The notes: generated by a model from the letters alone, not told the origin. A DNA stretch of 64,000 bases from Niveispirillum sp. SYP-B3756 (GCF_009495745.1 NZ_WIDQ01000001.1:434001-498000), one strand, 5' to 3'. Positions 1 through 11,030 are shown, counted from the stretch's first letter. Numbers and translations: made by a program.

Positions 1-964
1 GCCGCATGGTGATGGCGGTGACGGTGAAAACCGGGAACGGCTCCACCGAGTTATAATAGCCGGTATGGTCGCCATAGGGCCCTTCATCGGCATATTCATC
101 CAGGCTGACATAGCCTTCCAGCACGATCTCAGCATGGGCCGGCACCTTCAGCGGTACCGTCTTGCATTCCACCAGATCGACCTTTTTGCCGCGCAGCAAG
201 CCGGCGAACTGATATTCCGACAAGGTGTCCGGCACCGGCGTGACGGCGGCCAGGATGGTGCCGGGATCGGCTCCCAGCACCACCGCGGCGGGCAACGGGT
301 CGCGCTTGCCCGCCTGTTTCCAGCGCTGGTGATGCTGTGCACCGCCGCGATGTTTCAGCCAGCGCATGATGGTCTTGTTCTTCCCCAGCACCTGCATCCG
401 ATAGATGCCGAGGTTGAAATTATCCTCCCGCTTGCCGTCCTTGTCATCATGCGTCGGCCCCTTGGTGACGACCAGCGGCCAAGTGATCAAGGGGGCGGGC
501 TCCCCCGGCCAGCAGCTTTGCACCGGCAGGATGGACAGGTCGATTTCATCGCCGGTCAGCACCACCTCCTGGCACGGCGCCTTGGAGACGGAGCCGGGGC
601 GCATGGCCATGACCTGTTTGGCCAGCGGCAGCATGGCGAAGGCTTCGCGCAGGCCCCGCGGCGGCTCCGGCTGTTTCAGGAAGGCCAGCGTCTCCCCCAC
701 CTCCCGCAACTGGTGCGGTTCGCGCTCCATACCCCAGGCCACGCGCTCCACGGTGCCGAACAGGTTGATCAGCACCGGCATGGTGCTTTTGCTGCCATCG
801 GCCTTGATGACATTCTCAAACAGAACCGCCGGGCCACCTTCGGCCAGCAGGCGGGTGTGGATTTCCGTCATTTCCAACTGGGTGGAAACCGGCTCCTTCA
901 CGCGGACCAGACGACCGGTTTCTTCCAGCTTGGTGATGAAATCGCGCAAGGAGGCATAGGGCAT
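1..964 (-). CDS. ubiD: UbiD-family decarboxylase (3-polyprenyl-4-hydroxybenzoate decarboxylase), 3' end outside window
   Basis: The reverse strand is open from an ATG at 964 to the left edge, giving the first 321 residues of a protein I recognise as UbiD. It begins [19 protein letters not shown] and carries the family motifs [11 protein letters not shown] near residue 185 and [11 protein letters not shown] near residue 300, which line the prenylated-FMN and metal site. UbiD removes the carboxyl group from the polyprenyl-hydroxybenzoate intermediate of ubiquinone synthesis and needs prenyl-FMN made by UbiX. The C-terminal third lies beyond the window. The Shine-Dalgarno sequence before 964 is weak, but the N-terminus aligns with the family. 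A related aromatic-acid decarboxylase of the same family is the main alternative. Confidence 0.9.
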   Translation of the reverse strand, partial: MPYASLRDFITKLEETGRLVRVKEPVSTQLEMTEIHTRLLAEGGPAVLFENVIKADGSKSTMPVLINLFGTVERVAWGMEREPHQLREVGETLAFLKQPEPPRGLREAFAMLPLAKQVMAMRPGSVSKAPCQEVVLTGDEIDLSILPVQSCWPGEPAPLITWPLVVTKGPTHDDKDGKREDNFNLGIYRMQVLGKNKTIMRWLKHRGGAQHHQRWKQAGKRDPLPAAVVLGADPGTILAAVTPVPDTLSEYQFAGLLRGKKVDLVECKTVPLKVPAHAEIVLEGYVSLDEYADEGPYGDHTGYYNSVEPFPVFTVTAITMR

Positions 965-1332
965 GATGGGCGGCCTGCGGCAGGTACGGATGGGCGCGTA
1001 ACATCGGTGCCGGCGGCGGCAAGGTCAAGGCTCCGCGCCAAAACACCGCTCGATGGTCGCTCGGCGCTAGCCGGTTGTATAGGTACTTGGCCATGGCGTG
1101 ACGACAGATATCCGCTAAATTTTCAAACGAGCTGTTCTGATTGAGAATCTGGGAATTAAGGATATCTGAAGGTCACAGCCATGATTTTGGGATAAAGTGA
1201 AGAACATGTAATAATTCGTTCTTCTTTTTCCCGCTTCTTTTCGTGTGGTCTCCCTTTTCTCCGTTCAGCATACAATGAACGATGTTCAATTTTTCATTCA
1301 TCCCCCAAGTTGGGGATATGGCGGGGCATGTC
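965..1332. other. Intergenic region between ubiD and the chemoreceptor
   Basis: This 368-bp gap separates two divergent genes and should hold both promoters. It turns AT-rich from about 1110 onward. I see no convincing -35/-10 pair. It contains GTATAGGTACTTGGCC at 1077-1092, which recurs almost exactly at 28691-28706. No coding region is supported. Confidence 0.5.
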
Positions 1333-4278
1333 ATGCGGGACAATGGGCCGGTTACCAATCGTGAAATCGAGATAGCCGACGGCGAACTGCTGGTATCGAA
1401 AACCGATACGGCGGGGCGTATCACCTTTGTGAACGCAGCCTTTGTGGCGATCAGCGGCTTTGCGGAAGCGGAATTGCTGGGACAGCCACACAACATCATC
1501 CGCCATCCCGACATGCCCAAGGCAGCCTTCGCCGATCTGTGGGAAACAGTGAAGTCGGGACGTCCCTGGGAAGGGATCGTGAAAAATCGCTGCAAGAATG
1601 GCCATCATTACTGGGTGCGCGCCAATGTGACGCCGGCAATTGAGGATGGGCAGGTTACCGGCTACATCTCCATTCGCTCCAAGCCCTCACGCGGCGATAT
1701 TGCGGCGGCAGAGGCCCTTTACGAGAACCTTCGCCGTGGTGCTTCCGCTGGGGTGGGCTTGCGTGGAGGGCTGGTACAGACAACCGGCATCGTCGCGGGT
1801 GCGCACCGCTGGATTGATTCCATCCGTGGCCGGTTGATGCTGGTCTTTGCGGTGATGCTTATGCTTCAACTGGTTATCGGTCTTGTCGGTAATCGGGGAA
1901 TCAATAACGAACATGGCCGTCTGGCTGAACTGAATACCCAAGCTGTGCAGCATTTGCGCGGGCTGAAGATTATCTCCGATGCCTATGCCGTTTTCATTGT
2001 TGATGCCTCTCATAAAGTGCGTAACGGCAACTTCACCTGGGATGAGGGCATCCATTCGATCGAAAGGGCGAAGATCGATATCGCCAAAGAATGGACGGCG
2101 TTTACCGGTGCGGCCACGGAGGTCGATGAGAAGGAGAATATTGCCAAGCTCTCCCACCTGATCGCGCCGGCCGATCAAACCGTCGCCGATCTGCTTGCCG
2201 CCATGCGCGCGAAAGACAGGGCGAAGCTGGACGATCTGGTCAAAAGCCAGCTTTATCAAACTATCGATCCGGTGACGGAGGTCATCAGCAACCTGACGGA
2301 TATCCAGATTGGCCATGGTCCCAGGTTCCTGGCCGAAAGTGCGGCGGAATTTCGTTTGATATTCTGGCTGCAGGTGGCGATCGGTTTGGTCGGCCTCATA
2401 TTGACCCTGTGGTCAGGCTGGTGGTTGTCCGAGACGGTGCGCGCACCGCTCCGGGCCATGCGCGCCGCCTTCGATGCCATTGTTGCGCAGCGATATGAAC
2501 AGCGGATCGAGATGACGCGCCTGCGGGAGTTTCAGGGCATCTTTGGTCAGTTGCGGGCGACGCGGGCGAAACTGGCCTTTAATGCGGAGGAACGCCAGAC
2601 CCTGGACGCCAAGGCGAAGGCGGAGACCCGATCACGGCTGCTGGAAACCATCCAGGCGGTGGAGGCCGACATGGTCTCCACCTGGCAGGGGGTGGAACAG
2701 AGTTCCCAGCGGGTGGCAACCGGGATGAGACGGCTTGGCTCCGCCATGGGGCAGGTGCGTGACAATGCGGTCTCCCTGTCAGCGGTGGCCGTGCAGACCT
2801 CTGCCAATGCGCAGAATGTCGCCGCAGCGACAGAGGAATTGGGCGCATCGGGCGATGAGATCGCCCGGCAGGCAGCCTTATCCAGCCAGGTGGTGGTGCG
2901 CGCCGTCAGCAGCGCCCGCGAGGCCGAGAGGGCTGTGGAGCACATGGCCGAGGCGACCACGGAGATTCAGCAGGTGGTCGGTTTGATCGCCGACATTGCC
3001 GCGCAAACCAACCTGCTGGCGTTGAATGCGACAATTGAGGCCGCCCGTGCGGGTGACGCCGGCAAAGGCTTCGCCGTTGTGGCGGGTGAAGTGAAAAGCC
3101 TGTCGACACAGACGCGCAATGCCACCGATGACATCGCCCAGCGCATCACCGCCGTTCAGCAGGCGGTCACCGGCAGTGTGGAGGGAATCCGGGCGGTTAT
3201 CCGGGTGGTGGAGGAAATCAATCAGGCTGCGGCGGTAACGGCAGAGGCGGTAACGCAGCAATCCTCCGCCAGTGCGGAGATCGGGCGCAATGCCGATGAA
3301 TCGGCCGTGGGGGCAACGCGCGTTTCAACCAGTGTCACCCGCATCAGCCAGGAGATTGATGATGCCTCATTGGTCGCCGATGAGGTACAGGCCGGTGTTC
3401 AGGACAGTCAGCAGGCGTTCGGCGCGCTGCGTAACCGGATGCTGACCACTCTGCGCCAGTCGATCACCGGTGATCGCCGCATCCTGGATCGCATCCCGAC
3501 AGACCTGCCGGTGCAGGTGACGATGGGCGGCGAGGTACATGCCGTGCGCCTGCTGGATATTTCACATGACGGGGGGCTGCTGTCAAAAACCGACGATCTT
3601 GTTTTTGAACCCGGCCTGCTGATCATGGTTGATATTCCCGGTCTGGATGTTCTGAAGGGCAGGGTTGTCGGTGCCAGTGATCAGGGTATCCATCTGAATT
3701 TCGAAGGCACGCCAACCGTGATGGAGAAACTGGCGGCCTTCGTCCAAAAGCTGACCGACCAGGAAAGCCGGTTCATCAAGGGCGCACAGGAGGCGGCGGG
3801 TCGCATCGGGTCAATTCTGGAAAAGGCGGTCCGCGACGGTCAGATCAAGGAAGACGACCTGTTTTCCAATAACCTGACATTGGTGCCCGGCACGAACCCG
3901 CATCAATATACGTCGCCGTTCAATGAATTGACGGATCGCCTGTTCCCGCCGGTGCAAGAGGAGATGCTGGCGATGGACCCCGCCGTGCAGTTCTGTGCGG
4001 CGGTCAACAGCGCCGGCTATCTGCCAACCCATAACAAGAAATATTCTGAACCCCATCGGATGGGCGAACGCGACTGGAACATGGCGCATAGCCGGCATCG
4101 GCGCCTGTTCGACGATAATGCCGGATTGGCAGCGGCCCGTAATCCCCGGCCCTTCCTGATCCAGTCCTATCTTCGGGATATGGGGGCAGGGCAGATGGTC
4201 AGGCTGATGGAGGTTGATGCGCCGATCCAGGTGAATGGCCGGCAATGGGGCAATGTCCGGCTTGCCTACCGTAAATGA
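1333..4278 (+). CDS. Aer-like methyl-accepting chemotaxis protein with PAS, HAMP, MCP signalling and PilZ domains
   Basis: Residue numbers assume the ATG at 1333, which aligns with the start of E. coli Aer and has GGGG six bases upstream; an in-frame ATG at 1282 is the alternative. A PAS domain spans about 14-120 and keeps the Aer-type stretch [16 protein letters not shown] that binds FAD, so it probably senses redox or energy state. Membrane segments lie near 167-187 and 341-363, followed by HAMP, and the MCP coiled coil has its tip near 553-600 ([17 protein letters not shown]). A PilZ domain near 716-800 has both c-di-GMP motifs, RILDR and DISHDGG. The last 130 residues form a further conserved segment ([24 protein letters not shown]) seen at the C-terminus of some chemoreceptors. 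The gene converges with aroC. Confidence 0.93.
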   Translation: MRDNGPVTNREIEIADGELLVSKTDTAGRITFVNAAFVAISGFAEAELLGQPHNIIRHPDMPKAAFADLWETVKSGRPWEGIVKNRCKNGHHYWVRANVTPAIEDGQVTGYISIRSKPSRGDIAAAEALYENLRRGASAGVGLRGGLVQTTGIVAGAHRWIDSIRGRLMLVFAVMLMLQLVIGLVGNRGINNEHGRLAELNTQAVQHLRGLKIISDAYAVFIVDASHKVRNGNFTWDEGIHSIERAKIDIAKEWTAFTGAATEVDEKENIAKLSHLIAPADQTVADLLAAMRAKDRAKLDDLVKSQLYQTIDPVTEVISNLTDIQIGHGPRFLAESAAEFRLIFWLQVAIGLVGLILTLWSGWWLSETVRAPLRAMRAAFDAIVAQRYEQRIEMTRLREFQGIFGQLRATRAKLAFNAEERQTLDAKAKAETRSRLLETIQAVEADMVSTWQGVEQSSQRVATGMRRLGSAMGQVRDNAVSLSAVAVQTSANAQNVAAATEELGASGDEIARQAALSSQVVVRAVSSAREAERAVEHMAEATTEIQQVVGLIADIAAQTNLLALNATIEAARAGDAGKGFAVVAGEVKSLSTQTRNATDDIAQRITAVQQAVTGSVEGIRAVIRVVEEINQAAAVTAEAVTQQSSASAEIGRNADESAVGATRVSTSVTRISQEIDDASLVADEVQAGVQDSQQAFGALRNRMLTTLRQSITGDRRILDRIPTDLPVQVTMGGEVHAVRLLDISHDGGLLSKTDDLVFEPGLLIMVDIPGLDVLKGRVVGASDQGIHLNFEGTPTVMEKLAAFVQKLTDQESRFIKGAQEAAGRIGSILEKAVRDGQIKEDDLFSNNLTLVPGTNPHQYTSPFNELTDRLFPPVQEEMLAMDPAVQFCAAVNSAGYLPTHNKKYSEPHRMGERDWNMAHSRHRRLFDDNAGLAAARNPRPFLIQSYLRDMGAGQMVRLMEVDAPIQVNGRQWGNVRLAYRK

Positions 4279-4283
4279 TGGGG

Positions 4284-4309
4284 CCCGCCACCGCTTCGGC
4301 GGTGGCGGG
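4284..4309. terminator. Bidirectional hairpin terminator between chemoreceptor and aroC
   Basis: An 11-bp perfect GC-rich stem, CCCGCCACCGC and its complement around a TTCG tetraloop, sits between two convergent genes, 5 bases after one stop codon and 4 bases after the other. There is no long T-tract on either side, so termination efficiency is uncertain. Confidence 0.7.
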
Positions 4310-4313
4310 AAGA

Positions 4314-5390
4314 TCAACCCAGCGCGCGGGCGCGTAGGAAATGATCGGCCAGCACGGTTGCCATCATGGCTTCCCCCACCGGCACGCCACGGATACCGAC
4401 GCAAGGGTCGTGCCGGCCCTTGGTCAGAATCTCCGTCTCATTCCCATGCACATCCACGGTCAGGCGCGGGGTGAGGATGGAACTGGTGGGCTTCACGGCG
4501 AAGCGCACCACGATATCCTGCCCGGTGGAAATGCCGCCCAGGATGCCGCCGGCGTGGTTGGACAGGAAAACCGGCTTGCCGTCCGGCCCCATGCGCATTT
4601 CATCGGCATTGGTTTCGCCGGTCAGGGCGGCGGCATCGAACCCGTCACCGATCTCAACGCCCTTTACGGCGTTGATGGTCATCATGGCGCAGGCCAGATC
4701 GCTGTCCAGCTTGTCATAGATCGGTTCGCCCCAGCCGGCGGGCACGCCAGAGGCCACAACCTCGATCACCGCACCGACCGACGATCCGGCCTTGCGCACG
4801 CCTTCCAGATATTCCGCCCATTGCTGGGCAGCCAGCGGATCGGGGCAGAAGAAGGGGTTCTGGTCGACCTGGTCCCAGTCCCAGCGGCTGCGGTCGATCT
4901 TGTGCGGACCCATCTGCACCATGGCGGCGCGGATACTGATGGGGCCGGCCTGTTCCAGCACGCGGCGGGCCACCGCGCCGGCCGCCACGCGGCTGGCCGT
5001 TTCCCGCGCGCTGGACCGGCCACCGCCCCGGTAATCGCGGATGCCGTACTTCGCCATATAGGTGAAGTCGGCATGGCCGGGGCGGTACTTGTCCTTGATG
5101 TCACCGTAATCCTTGGACCGCTGGTCCTCGTTTTCGATGAACAGCATGATCGGCGTGCCGGTGGTGACCCCTTCAAACACGCCGGATTTGATCTGCACCC
5201 GGTCCGGCTCCTGCCGCTGGGTGACATACTTGTTCTGGCCGGGCTTGCGCTTGTCCAGGAAGGACTGGATGAACGCCTCATCCAGCGCCAGGCGCGACGG
5301 CACCCCATCCACGATGCAGCCAATGGCGGGGCCATGGCTTTCGCCGAAGGTGGTGAACCGGAACAGGGTGCCGAAGCTGTTGCCCGCCAT
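4314..5390 (-). CDS. aroC: Chorismate synthase
   Basis: This 358-residue protein catalyses the last shikimate-pathway step, converting EPSP to chorismate with reduced FMN. It starts [20 protein letters not shown], where the GESHG signature is plain, and ends with the third family signature RHDPCVG near residue 325. The loop [18 protein letters not shown] near 120 is the conserved phosphate/FMN-binding segment. An upstream in-frame start at 5501 would lie inside fabI, so I use the ATG at 5390, which is 7 bases past the fabI stop. The spacing indicates co-transcription with fabI. Length and motifs are normal for the family. Confidence 0.97.
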   Translation of the reverse strand: MAGNSFGTLFRFTTFGESHGPAIGCIVDGVPSRLALDEAFIQSFLDKRKPGQNKYVTQRQEPDRVQIKSGVFEGVTTGTPIMLFIENEDQRSKDYGDIKDKYRPGHADFTYMAKYGIRDYRGGGRSSARETASRVAAGAVARRVLEQAGPISIRAAMVQMGPHKIDRSRWDWDQVDQNPFFCPDPLAAQQWAEYLEGVRKAGSSVGAVIEVVASGVPAGWGEPIYDKLDSDLACAMMTINAVKGVEIGDGFDAAALTGETNADEMRMGPDGKPVFLSNHAGGILGGISTGQDIVVRFAVKPTSSILTPRLTVDVHGNETEILTKGRHDPCVGIRGVPVGEAMMATVLADHFLRARALG

Positions 5391-5397
5391 GATGTGA

Positions 5398-6258
5398 TCA
5401 GCCCTCGCCCATGCCGGCCAGCAGCTTGCCGGTTTCAACGGCGGCATCCACCTGCACCATGCCCACCGTATGATAGCCAGCATCGACATGCAGGTTTTCA
5501 CCCGTCACGCCGGCGCCCAGGTCGGACAGCAGGTACAGGCCGCTATTGCCGACCTCGTTGATGGTCACGTTGCGGCGCAGCGGGGCGTTCAGCTCGTTCC
5601 ATTTCAGGATATAGCGGAAATCGCCAATGCCGCTGGCGGCCAGCGTCTTGATCGGGCCGGCGGAGATGGCATTGACCCGGATGCCTTTGGGGCCCAGATC
5701 ATTGGCCAGATACATCACGCTGGCTTCCAGGGCGGCCTTGGCCACACCCATCACATTATAGTGCGGCATCACCTTTTCCGCCCCATAGTAGGAGAGCGTC
5801 AGCAGGCTGCCGCCTTCCTTCATCAGGGGCACGGCGCGCTGGGCGACGGCGGTGAAGGAATAGCAGCTAATGTCCATGGTGCGCAGGAAATTGGCGCGGC
5901 TGGTATTGAGATACAGCCCGTCCAGCTCGCTCTTGTCGGAAAAGGCGATGGCGTGAACGACGAAATCGATCTCGCCCCACTTCGCCTCGATCTCCTTGAA
6001 GGTGGCGTCGATGCTGGCCTCGTCCGTCACGTCGCAGGGCAGCAGGATGTCCGATCCCACCTGTTCGGCCAGCGGCTTCACCCGCTTCAGCAGGGCGTCG
6101 CCCTGATAGGTGAAGGCCAATTGTGCACCATGGGCGGCCACGGCCTGGGCGATGCCCCAGGCGATGGAACGGTCGTTGGCGACCCCCATGATCAGGCCGC
6201 GCTTGCCCTGCATCAGGGTGCCGGTGGCCGGGGTCGTGACGGTTGCTGTATTGCTCAT
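5398..6258 (-). CDS. fabI: Enoyl-[acyl-carrier-protein] reductase (NADH), FabI
   Basis: FabI reduces trans-2-enoyl-ACP in fatty-acid elongation and is the target of triclosan. The 286-residue protein has the divergent SDR cofactor motif [13 protein letters not shown] near residue 30 and the FabI active-site pattern Tyr-x6-Lys in [14 protein letters not shown]. The segment [15 protein letters not shown], the flexible substrate loop, is also typical. I choose the ATG at 6258 (MSNTATV), which has GGAG and AAGAGA upstream, instead of the in-frame start at 6276. It is the first gene of a fabI-aroC unit with a promoter candidate about 70 bases upstream, and it diverges from the YihY-type gene. Confidence 0.97.
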   Translation of the reverse strand: MSNTATVTTPATGTLMQGKRGLIMGVANDRSIAWGIAQAVAAHGAQLAFTYQGDALLKRVKPLAEQVGSDILLPCDVTDEASIDATFKEIEAKWGEIDFVVHAIAFSDKSELDGLYLNTSRANFLRTMDISCYSFTAVAQRAVPLMKEGGSLLTLSYYGAEKVMPHYNVMGVAKAALEASVMYLANDLGPKGIRVNAISAGPIKTLAASGIGDFRYILKWNELNAPLRRNVTINEVGNSGLYLLSDLGAGVTGENLHVDAGYHTVGMVQVDAAVETGKLLAGMGEG

Positions 6259-6327
6259 TCTCTTGCTCTCCAGCATGGCCTTTGCCGTGCCTGCGGGGGA
6301 GGTACGGCGTGGCCATAATTGGCGCGC

Positions 6328-6355
6328 ATCCTACACGAACGTTCATAAGGGTCAA
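6328..6355 (-). promoter_or_regulatory. Candidate sigma-70 promoter for fabI-aroC
   Basis: On the reverse strand TTGACC and TAGGAT are separated by 16 bases, 70 bases upstream of the fabI ATG. This is a good match to a housekeeping promoter and gives a leader of roughly 60 bases. It lies just upstream of the divergent gene at 6386. Confidence 0.5.
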
Positions 6356-6385
6356 ACGGATGCGGCTGGAAGCCGGGTGGCGGAA

Positions 6386-7681
6386 ATGGGGGCGCTGATG
6401 CGGGGTATGATGGCACGGTTGGGAGGAAAGCAGAATGGGCGGCCCTGGCGGTTGCTAAGCGATGCGGGAGCCATCATCGCCCATACGGTGCGCCGGTTCA
6501 GCCGCGATGGCGGCTTCATCATGTCCGGTTCGCTGACCTATACAACGCTGCTGGCCCTGGTGCCGCTGCTGACTGTCACCTTCGCCATCTTCACGGCATT
6601 TCCAGCCTATCGCCGGATGCGCGAACAAGCGGAAAGCCTGCTGTTCCAGACGCTGGTGCCACAGGTGGGCGATCAGGTGCAAAGCTATGCATCGACATTC
6701 ATGGCCAATGCAGGGGCCTTGACCGGATTCGGCGCTATCGGCCTGTTCGTCACCTCGATTCTGCTGTTTTTCTCCATTGAGACGGCCTTCAACCGCATCT
6801 GGCGCCAAGTGGAACCGCGCGCTTTCGTGACGCGACTGCTCTCTTTTTGGGCAGTGTTGACGATGACACCGCTGCTGATGGGGGCCAGCCTGTCGGTGGG
6901 GGCCGGCATCGTGGCGCAGGCCCAGGCGGCCGGCGCGCCGGGCCTGACCCTGCTCTGGACCCTTGTTACTTTCGCAGCAGAAGTGCTGGCTTATAGCGTG
7001 ATGTATCTGGCCATTCCCAACCGGGATGTGAGGGTGCGCGATGCGCTGGCCGGTGGGACTGTGGCAGCGTTGCTGACTGAAATATCCAAGGCCGGCTTTG
7101 TCTTCTACGTCACTTTGTTTCCCACCTATGCCTCCATCTATGGCGCCTTGTCGGTGGTGCCGATCTTTCTGTTCTGGCTTTACACCGTCTGGTCGGTGGT
7201 TTTGTTTGGGGCGGAACTGACAGCAACCCTGCCGGAATGGCGGGCGGGACGGATGACAGAGGGCGGAGCCGACGGGCTGCTGTCCGGGCACCGGCTGGTG
7301 GTAGCCCTGGCCGTGCTGGCCGAACTGCACCGCGCTGCCAAACTGGGGGTGGGGGTGCGGCGGGAAACCCTGGCGGCGCGCATTCCCGTGGGCAGCATCA
7401 TCATTTCAGACATGCTGGAAAGCCTGCGCGCCGCCCATTGGGTGGACCGCACCAGCCGCAATGCCTGGATCGCCAGCCGCGACCTTCATCAGGCCACGCT
7501 GGATGATCTGCGCCGTTCCCTCAACCTGACGATTCGGGGGGATCTGCTGTCCGTGGGGCGTCTCAGCACACCATGGCAACCCGAGGTGGCTCGGCTGTTG
7601 GCCGATGTTGATACACACGACCGGCAGGCGCTATCTGTTTCATTGGCAACGATTTTTGCAATGCAAGAGAAGGATTTTTGA
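6386..7681 (+). CDS. YihY/UPF0761 (BrkB-type) inner-membrane protein with C-terminal helical extension
   Basis: The 431-residue protein has about six hydrophobic segments from residue 40 to 290, beginning with the typical SGSLTYTTLLALVPLLTV, and the conserved stretch YGALSVVPIFLFWLYTVWSV near 255. This is the YihY family, once mis-assigned as ribonuclease BN; its function remains unproven. The final 130 residues are hydrophilic and resemble a winged-helix-like cytoplasmic tail (HRLVVALAVLAELHRAA, VGSIIISDMLESLRAA), as in longer family members. In-frame ATGs occur at 6386, 6398, 6407 and 6410 and none has a strong Shine-Dalgarno sequence, so the exact start is uncertain. The reading frame also stays open farther upstream, antisense to fabI, which I treat as fortuitous. 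Confidence 0.88.
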   Translation: MGALMRGMMARLGGKQNGRPWRLLSDAGAIIAHTVRRFSRDGGFIMSGSLTYTTLLALVPLLTVTFAIFTAFPAYRRMREQAESLLFQTLVPQVGDQVQSYASTFMANAGALTGFGAIGLFVTSILLFFSIETAFNRIWRQVEPRAFVTRLLSFWAVLTMTPLLMGASLSVGAGIVAQAQAAGAPGLTLLWTLVTFAAEVLAYSVMYLAIPNRDVRVRDALAGGTVAALLTEISKAGFVFYVTLFPTYASIYGALSVVPIFLFWLYTVWSVVLFGAELTATLPEWRAGRMTEGGADGLLSGHRLVVALAVLAELHRAAKLGVGVRRETLAARIPVGSIIISDMLESLRAAHWVDRTSRNAWIASRDLHQATLDDLRRSLNLTIRGDLLSVGRLSTPWQPEVARLLADVDTHDRQALSVSLATIFAMQEKDF

Positions 7682-8021
7682 CAGCCCGCGGGTTCGTGTT
7701 GCCACTTTGTAACGGCGTGGTGACATGCATTGCTGCCAATTTGCCCTCTCTGCGTAAATTTTGTTCAAAAATGCCCTGATACCGGTTCGAGGAGTGCAAA
7801 ACTGCAACGGTCTTGAGCAATGTTGAGTCACCGATGTGAAACACCTATTGCAAGCGCGAGCGATTAGATTGTTATTTGCGGGCAGCAGCCATGCGGCCCG
7901 CCTTTCCCATCATAAGGGCGGGGCCCGTCGGTCTATCCGGACGCAACTGGGGTGGATCGCGGGATTAAGGGCAACCCAATGCGGCGTTCGACATGGGCGT
8001 CTGAACAAGGGAAAGAGATAG
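7682..8021. other. Leader region of the TonB-dependent receptor
   Basis: This 340-bp gap holds no supported gene. It is less GC-rich than its surroundings at 7735-7870. The last 25 bases contain AAGGGAAAGAGATAG just before the ATG at 8022, which serves as ribosome-binding site. No clear promoter or operator could be assigned. Confidence 0.5.
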
Positions 8022-10949
8022 ATGAAGCAGTCCGTATATCCGTCGCGGTCCGTGCGCAGCCTTCTGCTGGCCGGTGCCGCTGCTGGCATGATTACCCTGC
8101 CGGCGCTGCCCGCCATGGCGCAGGATCAGGTAGAAGAAATCGTTGTCACGGGTTCGCGTATCGCCTCCCCCAATCTGGTTTCCACCAGCCCGATCACCTC
8201 GGTCGGTCAGGAAGAAATCAAGCTGAGCGGTACCACCCGCGTTGAAGACCTGATCAATCAGCTGCCGCAGGCTTTCGCCACCCAGACCAGCAGCATCTCC
8301 AACGGTTCGACCGGTACCGCGACGGTGAACCTGCGCAATCTCGGTTCTACCCGCACCCTGGTGCTGGTTGACGGCCGCCGTCTGCCGGCCGGTTCCCCGG
8401 GCGATGGCGGTTCCGCCCCCGATATCAATCAGATCCCCTCCGCGCTGGTGGAGCGTGTCGAAGTGGCCACCGGCGGCGGTTCTGCCGTGTATGGCTCCGA
8501 CGCTATCTCCGGCGTTGTGAACTTCATCATGAAGGACAATTTCGAAGGCGTGTCCTTCGACTATCAGTTCTCCTTCTACCAGCATAATAACAACAACAAG
8601 GTCGGCGACGTCGTCCGCACCCGCGGCTTCCCGCTGCCCGATGACAGCGTGACCGACGGCTTCACCCGCGACGCCACCGTCGTGATGGGTGCTTCCACCG
8701 AGGATGGCCGCGGCAACGTCACGCTCTATGCCGGTTATCGCAAGATCGACCCGATCACCCAGGCCAAGCGCGACTATTCCTCCTGCGCCCTGGGTTCGAC
8801 CGATACGGCCTTCACCTGCTCCGGTTCCGGCACGACCTTCCCGACCCGCTTGGTTGTGGTTGGCGCCAGCGGCACGATGGCCAACGCAGTGCTGGATAAC
8901 AGCACGGGCCAGTTCCGCGCCTTCACCGGCAACGACACGTATAATTACGGCCCGATCAACTACTTCCAGCGTCCTGACGAACGTTACACGCTGGGTGGTT
9001 TCGGCAAGTACCAGATCAACGAACATGTCACTGCCTATACGCAGCTGATGTTCATGAACGACCAGACGGTCGCACAGATCGCCCCGTCGGGCGTGTTCGG
9101 TCAGCGTTTCACCATCCGCTGCGATAACGCCCTGCTGAGCGCTGCCCAGCGGACCCAGATTTGCGGCGCCAACCCGACCGCCAATCAGACTTTCCTGACT
9201 TCCGTCTATCGCCGTAACGTCGAAGGCGGTGGCCGTCAGGATGACCTGCAGCACACCTCCTATCGCATGGTCGGTGGTTTCAAGGGCGACTTCGGTGGCT
9301 GGGACTATGACGTCTATGGCCAGTACGCCCGCGTCAATTTCTCTGAAACCTATTATAACGACTTCTCGCTCTCCCGGACCGCTCAGGCGCTGGATGTCAT
9401 CCGTGACAGCTCCGGTAATCTCGTCTGCCGCAACAGCGCTGGCGACTGCGTCCCCTATAATATCTTCACCCCGAATGGCGTGACGAAGGAAGCCCTGGCC
9501 TACCTGCAGACCCCGGGCTTCCAGCGCGGCTATACGGAGCAGAAGATCGCCAGCGGTAGCGTCTCCAAGGATCTGGGCGATTATGGCCTGACCCTGCCGA
9601 CCGCGACCACCGGCATTGCCATCGCGCTGGGTGCAGAATATCGCGAAGAATACATGTCCCGCACCGTGGACACCGCCTTTGCCAGCGGCGATCTGGCCGG
9701 TCAGGGTGGTGCGACCAAGGGCGTTGAGGGTGGCTTCGATGTCACCGAACTGTTCGGCGAAATGCGTGTTCCGCTGGTGGAAGACGCCCCGTTCGTCAAG
9801 CAGCTGACCCTGGACCTGGGTTACCGCTATTCTGACTATTCCAACTTCGGCACCACCAACACCTACAAGATCGGTGGTGACTGGTCGCCGGTTGACGATC
9901 TCCGTTTCCGCGGCGGCTATAACCGCGCTGTTCGTGCGCCGAACGTGCAGGAGTTGTTCACCCCGCAGACCAAGGGGCTGTTCAACATGACCTCCGATCC
10001 CTGCGCGGGCACCACGCCGGCCTTCACGGCCGCCCAGTGCGCCAATATGGGCGTGACCGCTGCCCAGTATGGCAAGATCCTGGACAATTCCGCCGGCCAG
10101 TATGGTTCGCTGGATGGTGGCAACCCGAACCTGCAGCCGGAAACCTCCGACACCTACTCCATCGGCTTCGTGGCCACCCCGTCGGTGCTGGACGGCTTCT
10201 CGCTGTCGGTCGATTATTTCAGCATCAAGATCAAGGACGTTATCGACACCGTGCCGTCGGCGCTGGCGGTGACGAATTGCGGCCTGACCGCCAACCCGGC
10301 TTACTGCGCACTGATCAAGCGTGACCCGCTGACCGGCATCCTGCACACGGTTCCGGAAGCCTATGTCGAAGCCACCAATGTCAATATCGGCTCGCTGAAG
10401 AGCTCCGGTATCGATATGGAAGCCCGCTATAGCTTTGATCTGGAAGATATCGGCGTCAATGATGCCGGTGCGCTGTCCTTCCTGATGGCCGGTACCTGGA
10501 TGGATAAGTACGTCAAGGAACCGCTGCCGGGCGAAGGCACCTTCAACTGCGTCGGCCTGCATGGCTCCACCTGCGGCGTTCCGACGCCGAAGTGGCGTCA
10601 CCGTCTGCGTACCACCTGGGCGACCCCGTTCGATTTGAACCTGTCGCTGACTTGGCGCTATGTCGGTTCGGTGAAGAACGAGGCTGCCTCGTCCAACCCG
10701 CTGCTGAAGGGTGACATCAACGCCATCGATCGCAAGATCGACGCCTTCAACTATTTTGATCTGGGCGTGAGCTATTCCGCGACGGAGAACATCACCATCT
10801 CCGGCGGTATCAACAACCTGTTCGACAAAGACCCGCCGCTGATGAACAGCTCCACCTATGCCTCTGTCTATGGCAACGGCAATACCTATCCGGGTACCTA
10901 CGACGCCATGGGCCGTTACATTTTCATGGGTGCGCAGATCAAGTTCTGA
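8022..10949 (+). CDS. TonB-dependent outer-membrane receptor (large, Caulobacter/Sphingomonas-type)
   Basis: This 975-residue outer-membrane transporter has a signal peptide ending PALPAMA about residue 34, followed at once by a TonB-box-like EEIVVTGSRI. The plug domain follows to about 170 with the characteristic LRNLGSTRTLVLVDGRRLP and VERVEVATGGGSAVYGSDAI. The rest is the 22-strand barrel, ending in a terminal Phe (MGAQIKF) as expected for outer-membrane insertion. Receptors of this class import oligosaccharides, peptides or other ligands using the TonB-ExbBD system. No neighbouring enzyme reveals the substrate. Codon use is strongly biased, suggesting high expression. A strong terminator follows the stop codon. 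Confidence 0.93.
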   Translation: MKQSVYPSRSVRSLLLAGAAAGMITLPALPAMAQDQVEEIVVTGSRIASPNLVSTSPITSVGQEEIKLSGTTRVEDLINQLPQAFATQTSSISNGSTGTATVNLRNLGSTRTLVLVDGRRLPAGSPGDGGSAPDINQIPSALVERVEVATGGGSAVYGSDAISGVVNFIMKDNFEGVSFDYQFSFYQHNNNNKVGDVVRTRGFPLPDDSVTDGFTRDATVVMGASTEDGRGNVTLYAGYRKIDPITQAKRDYSSCALGSTDTAFTCSGSGTTFPTRLVVVGASGTMANAVLDNSTGQFRAFTGNDTYNYGPINYFQRPDERYTLGGFGKYQINEHVTAYTQLMFMNDQTVAQIAPSGVFGQRFTIRCDNALLSAAQRTQICGANPTANQTFLTSVYRRNVEGGGRQDDLQHTSYRMVGGFKGDFGGWDYDVYGQYARVNFSETYYNDFSLSRTAQALDVIRDSSGNLVCRNSAGDCVPYNIFTPNGVTKEALAYLQTPGFQRGYTEQKIASGSVSKDLGDYGLTLPTATTGIAIALGAEYREEYMSRTVDTAFASGDLAGQGGATKGVEGGFDVTELFGEMRVPLVEDAPFVKQLTLDLGYRYSDYSNFGTTNTYKIGGDWSPVDDLRFRGGYNRAVRAPNVQELFTPQTKGLFNMTSDPCAGTTPAFTAAQCANMGVTAAQYGKILDNSAGQYGSLDGGNPNLQPETSDTYSIGFVATPSVLDGFSLSVDYFSIKIKDVIDTVPSALAVTNCGLTANPAYCALIKRDPLTGILHTVPEAYVEATNVNIGSLKSSGIDMEARYSFDLEDIGVNDAGALSFLMAGTWMDKYVKEPLPGEGTFNCVGLHGSTCGVPTPKWRHRLRTTWATPFDLNLSLTWRYVGSVKNEAASSNPLLKGDINAIDRKIDAFNYFDLGVSYSATENITISGGINNLFDKDPPLMNSSTYASVYGNGNTYPGTYDAMGRYIFMGAQIKF

Positions 10950-10978
10950 TCCTGGTAACAGGGACAGTATTGATTGGG

Positions 10979-11008
10979 ATGGCGGGGCTTCGGCCCCGCC
11001 ATTTTTTT
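10979..11008 (+). terminator. Rho-independent terminator of the TonB receptor gene
   Basis: The stem ATGGCGGGGC, loop TTCG and GCCCCGCCAT are followed directly by seven T residues. This is a textbook intrinsic terminator 29 bases after the stop codon. Confidence 0.93.
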
Positions 11009-11030
11009 GTGCCCGGCCGCTGGGCAGATA

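Noticed and set aside
4341-5561. 406-residue frame on the forward strand
   Set aside because: It is antisense to aroC and fabI and shows no domain.
7965-10601. 878-residue frame on the reverse strand
   Set aside because: It lies antisense to the clear TonB receptor and has the Gly/His/Arg/Val-rich composition of a shadow frame.
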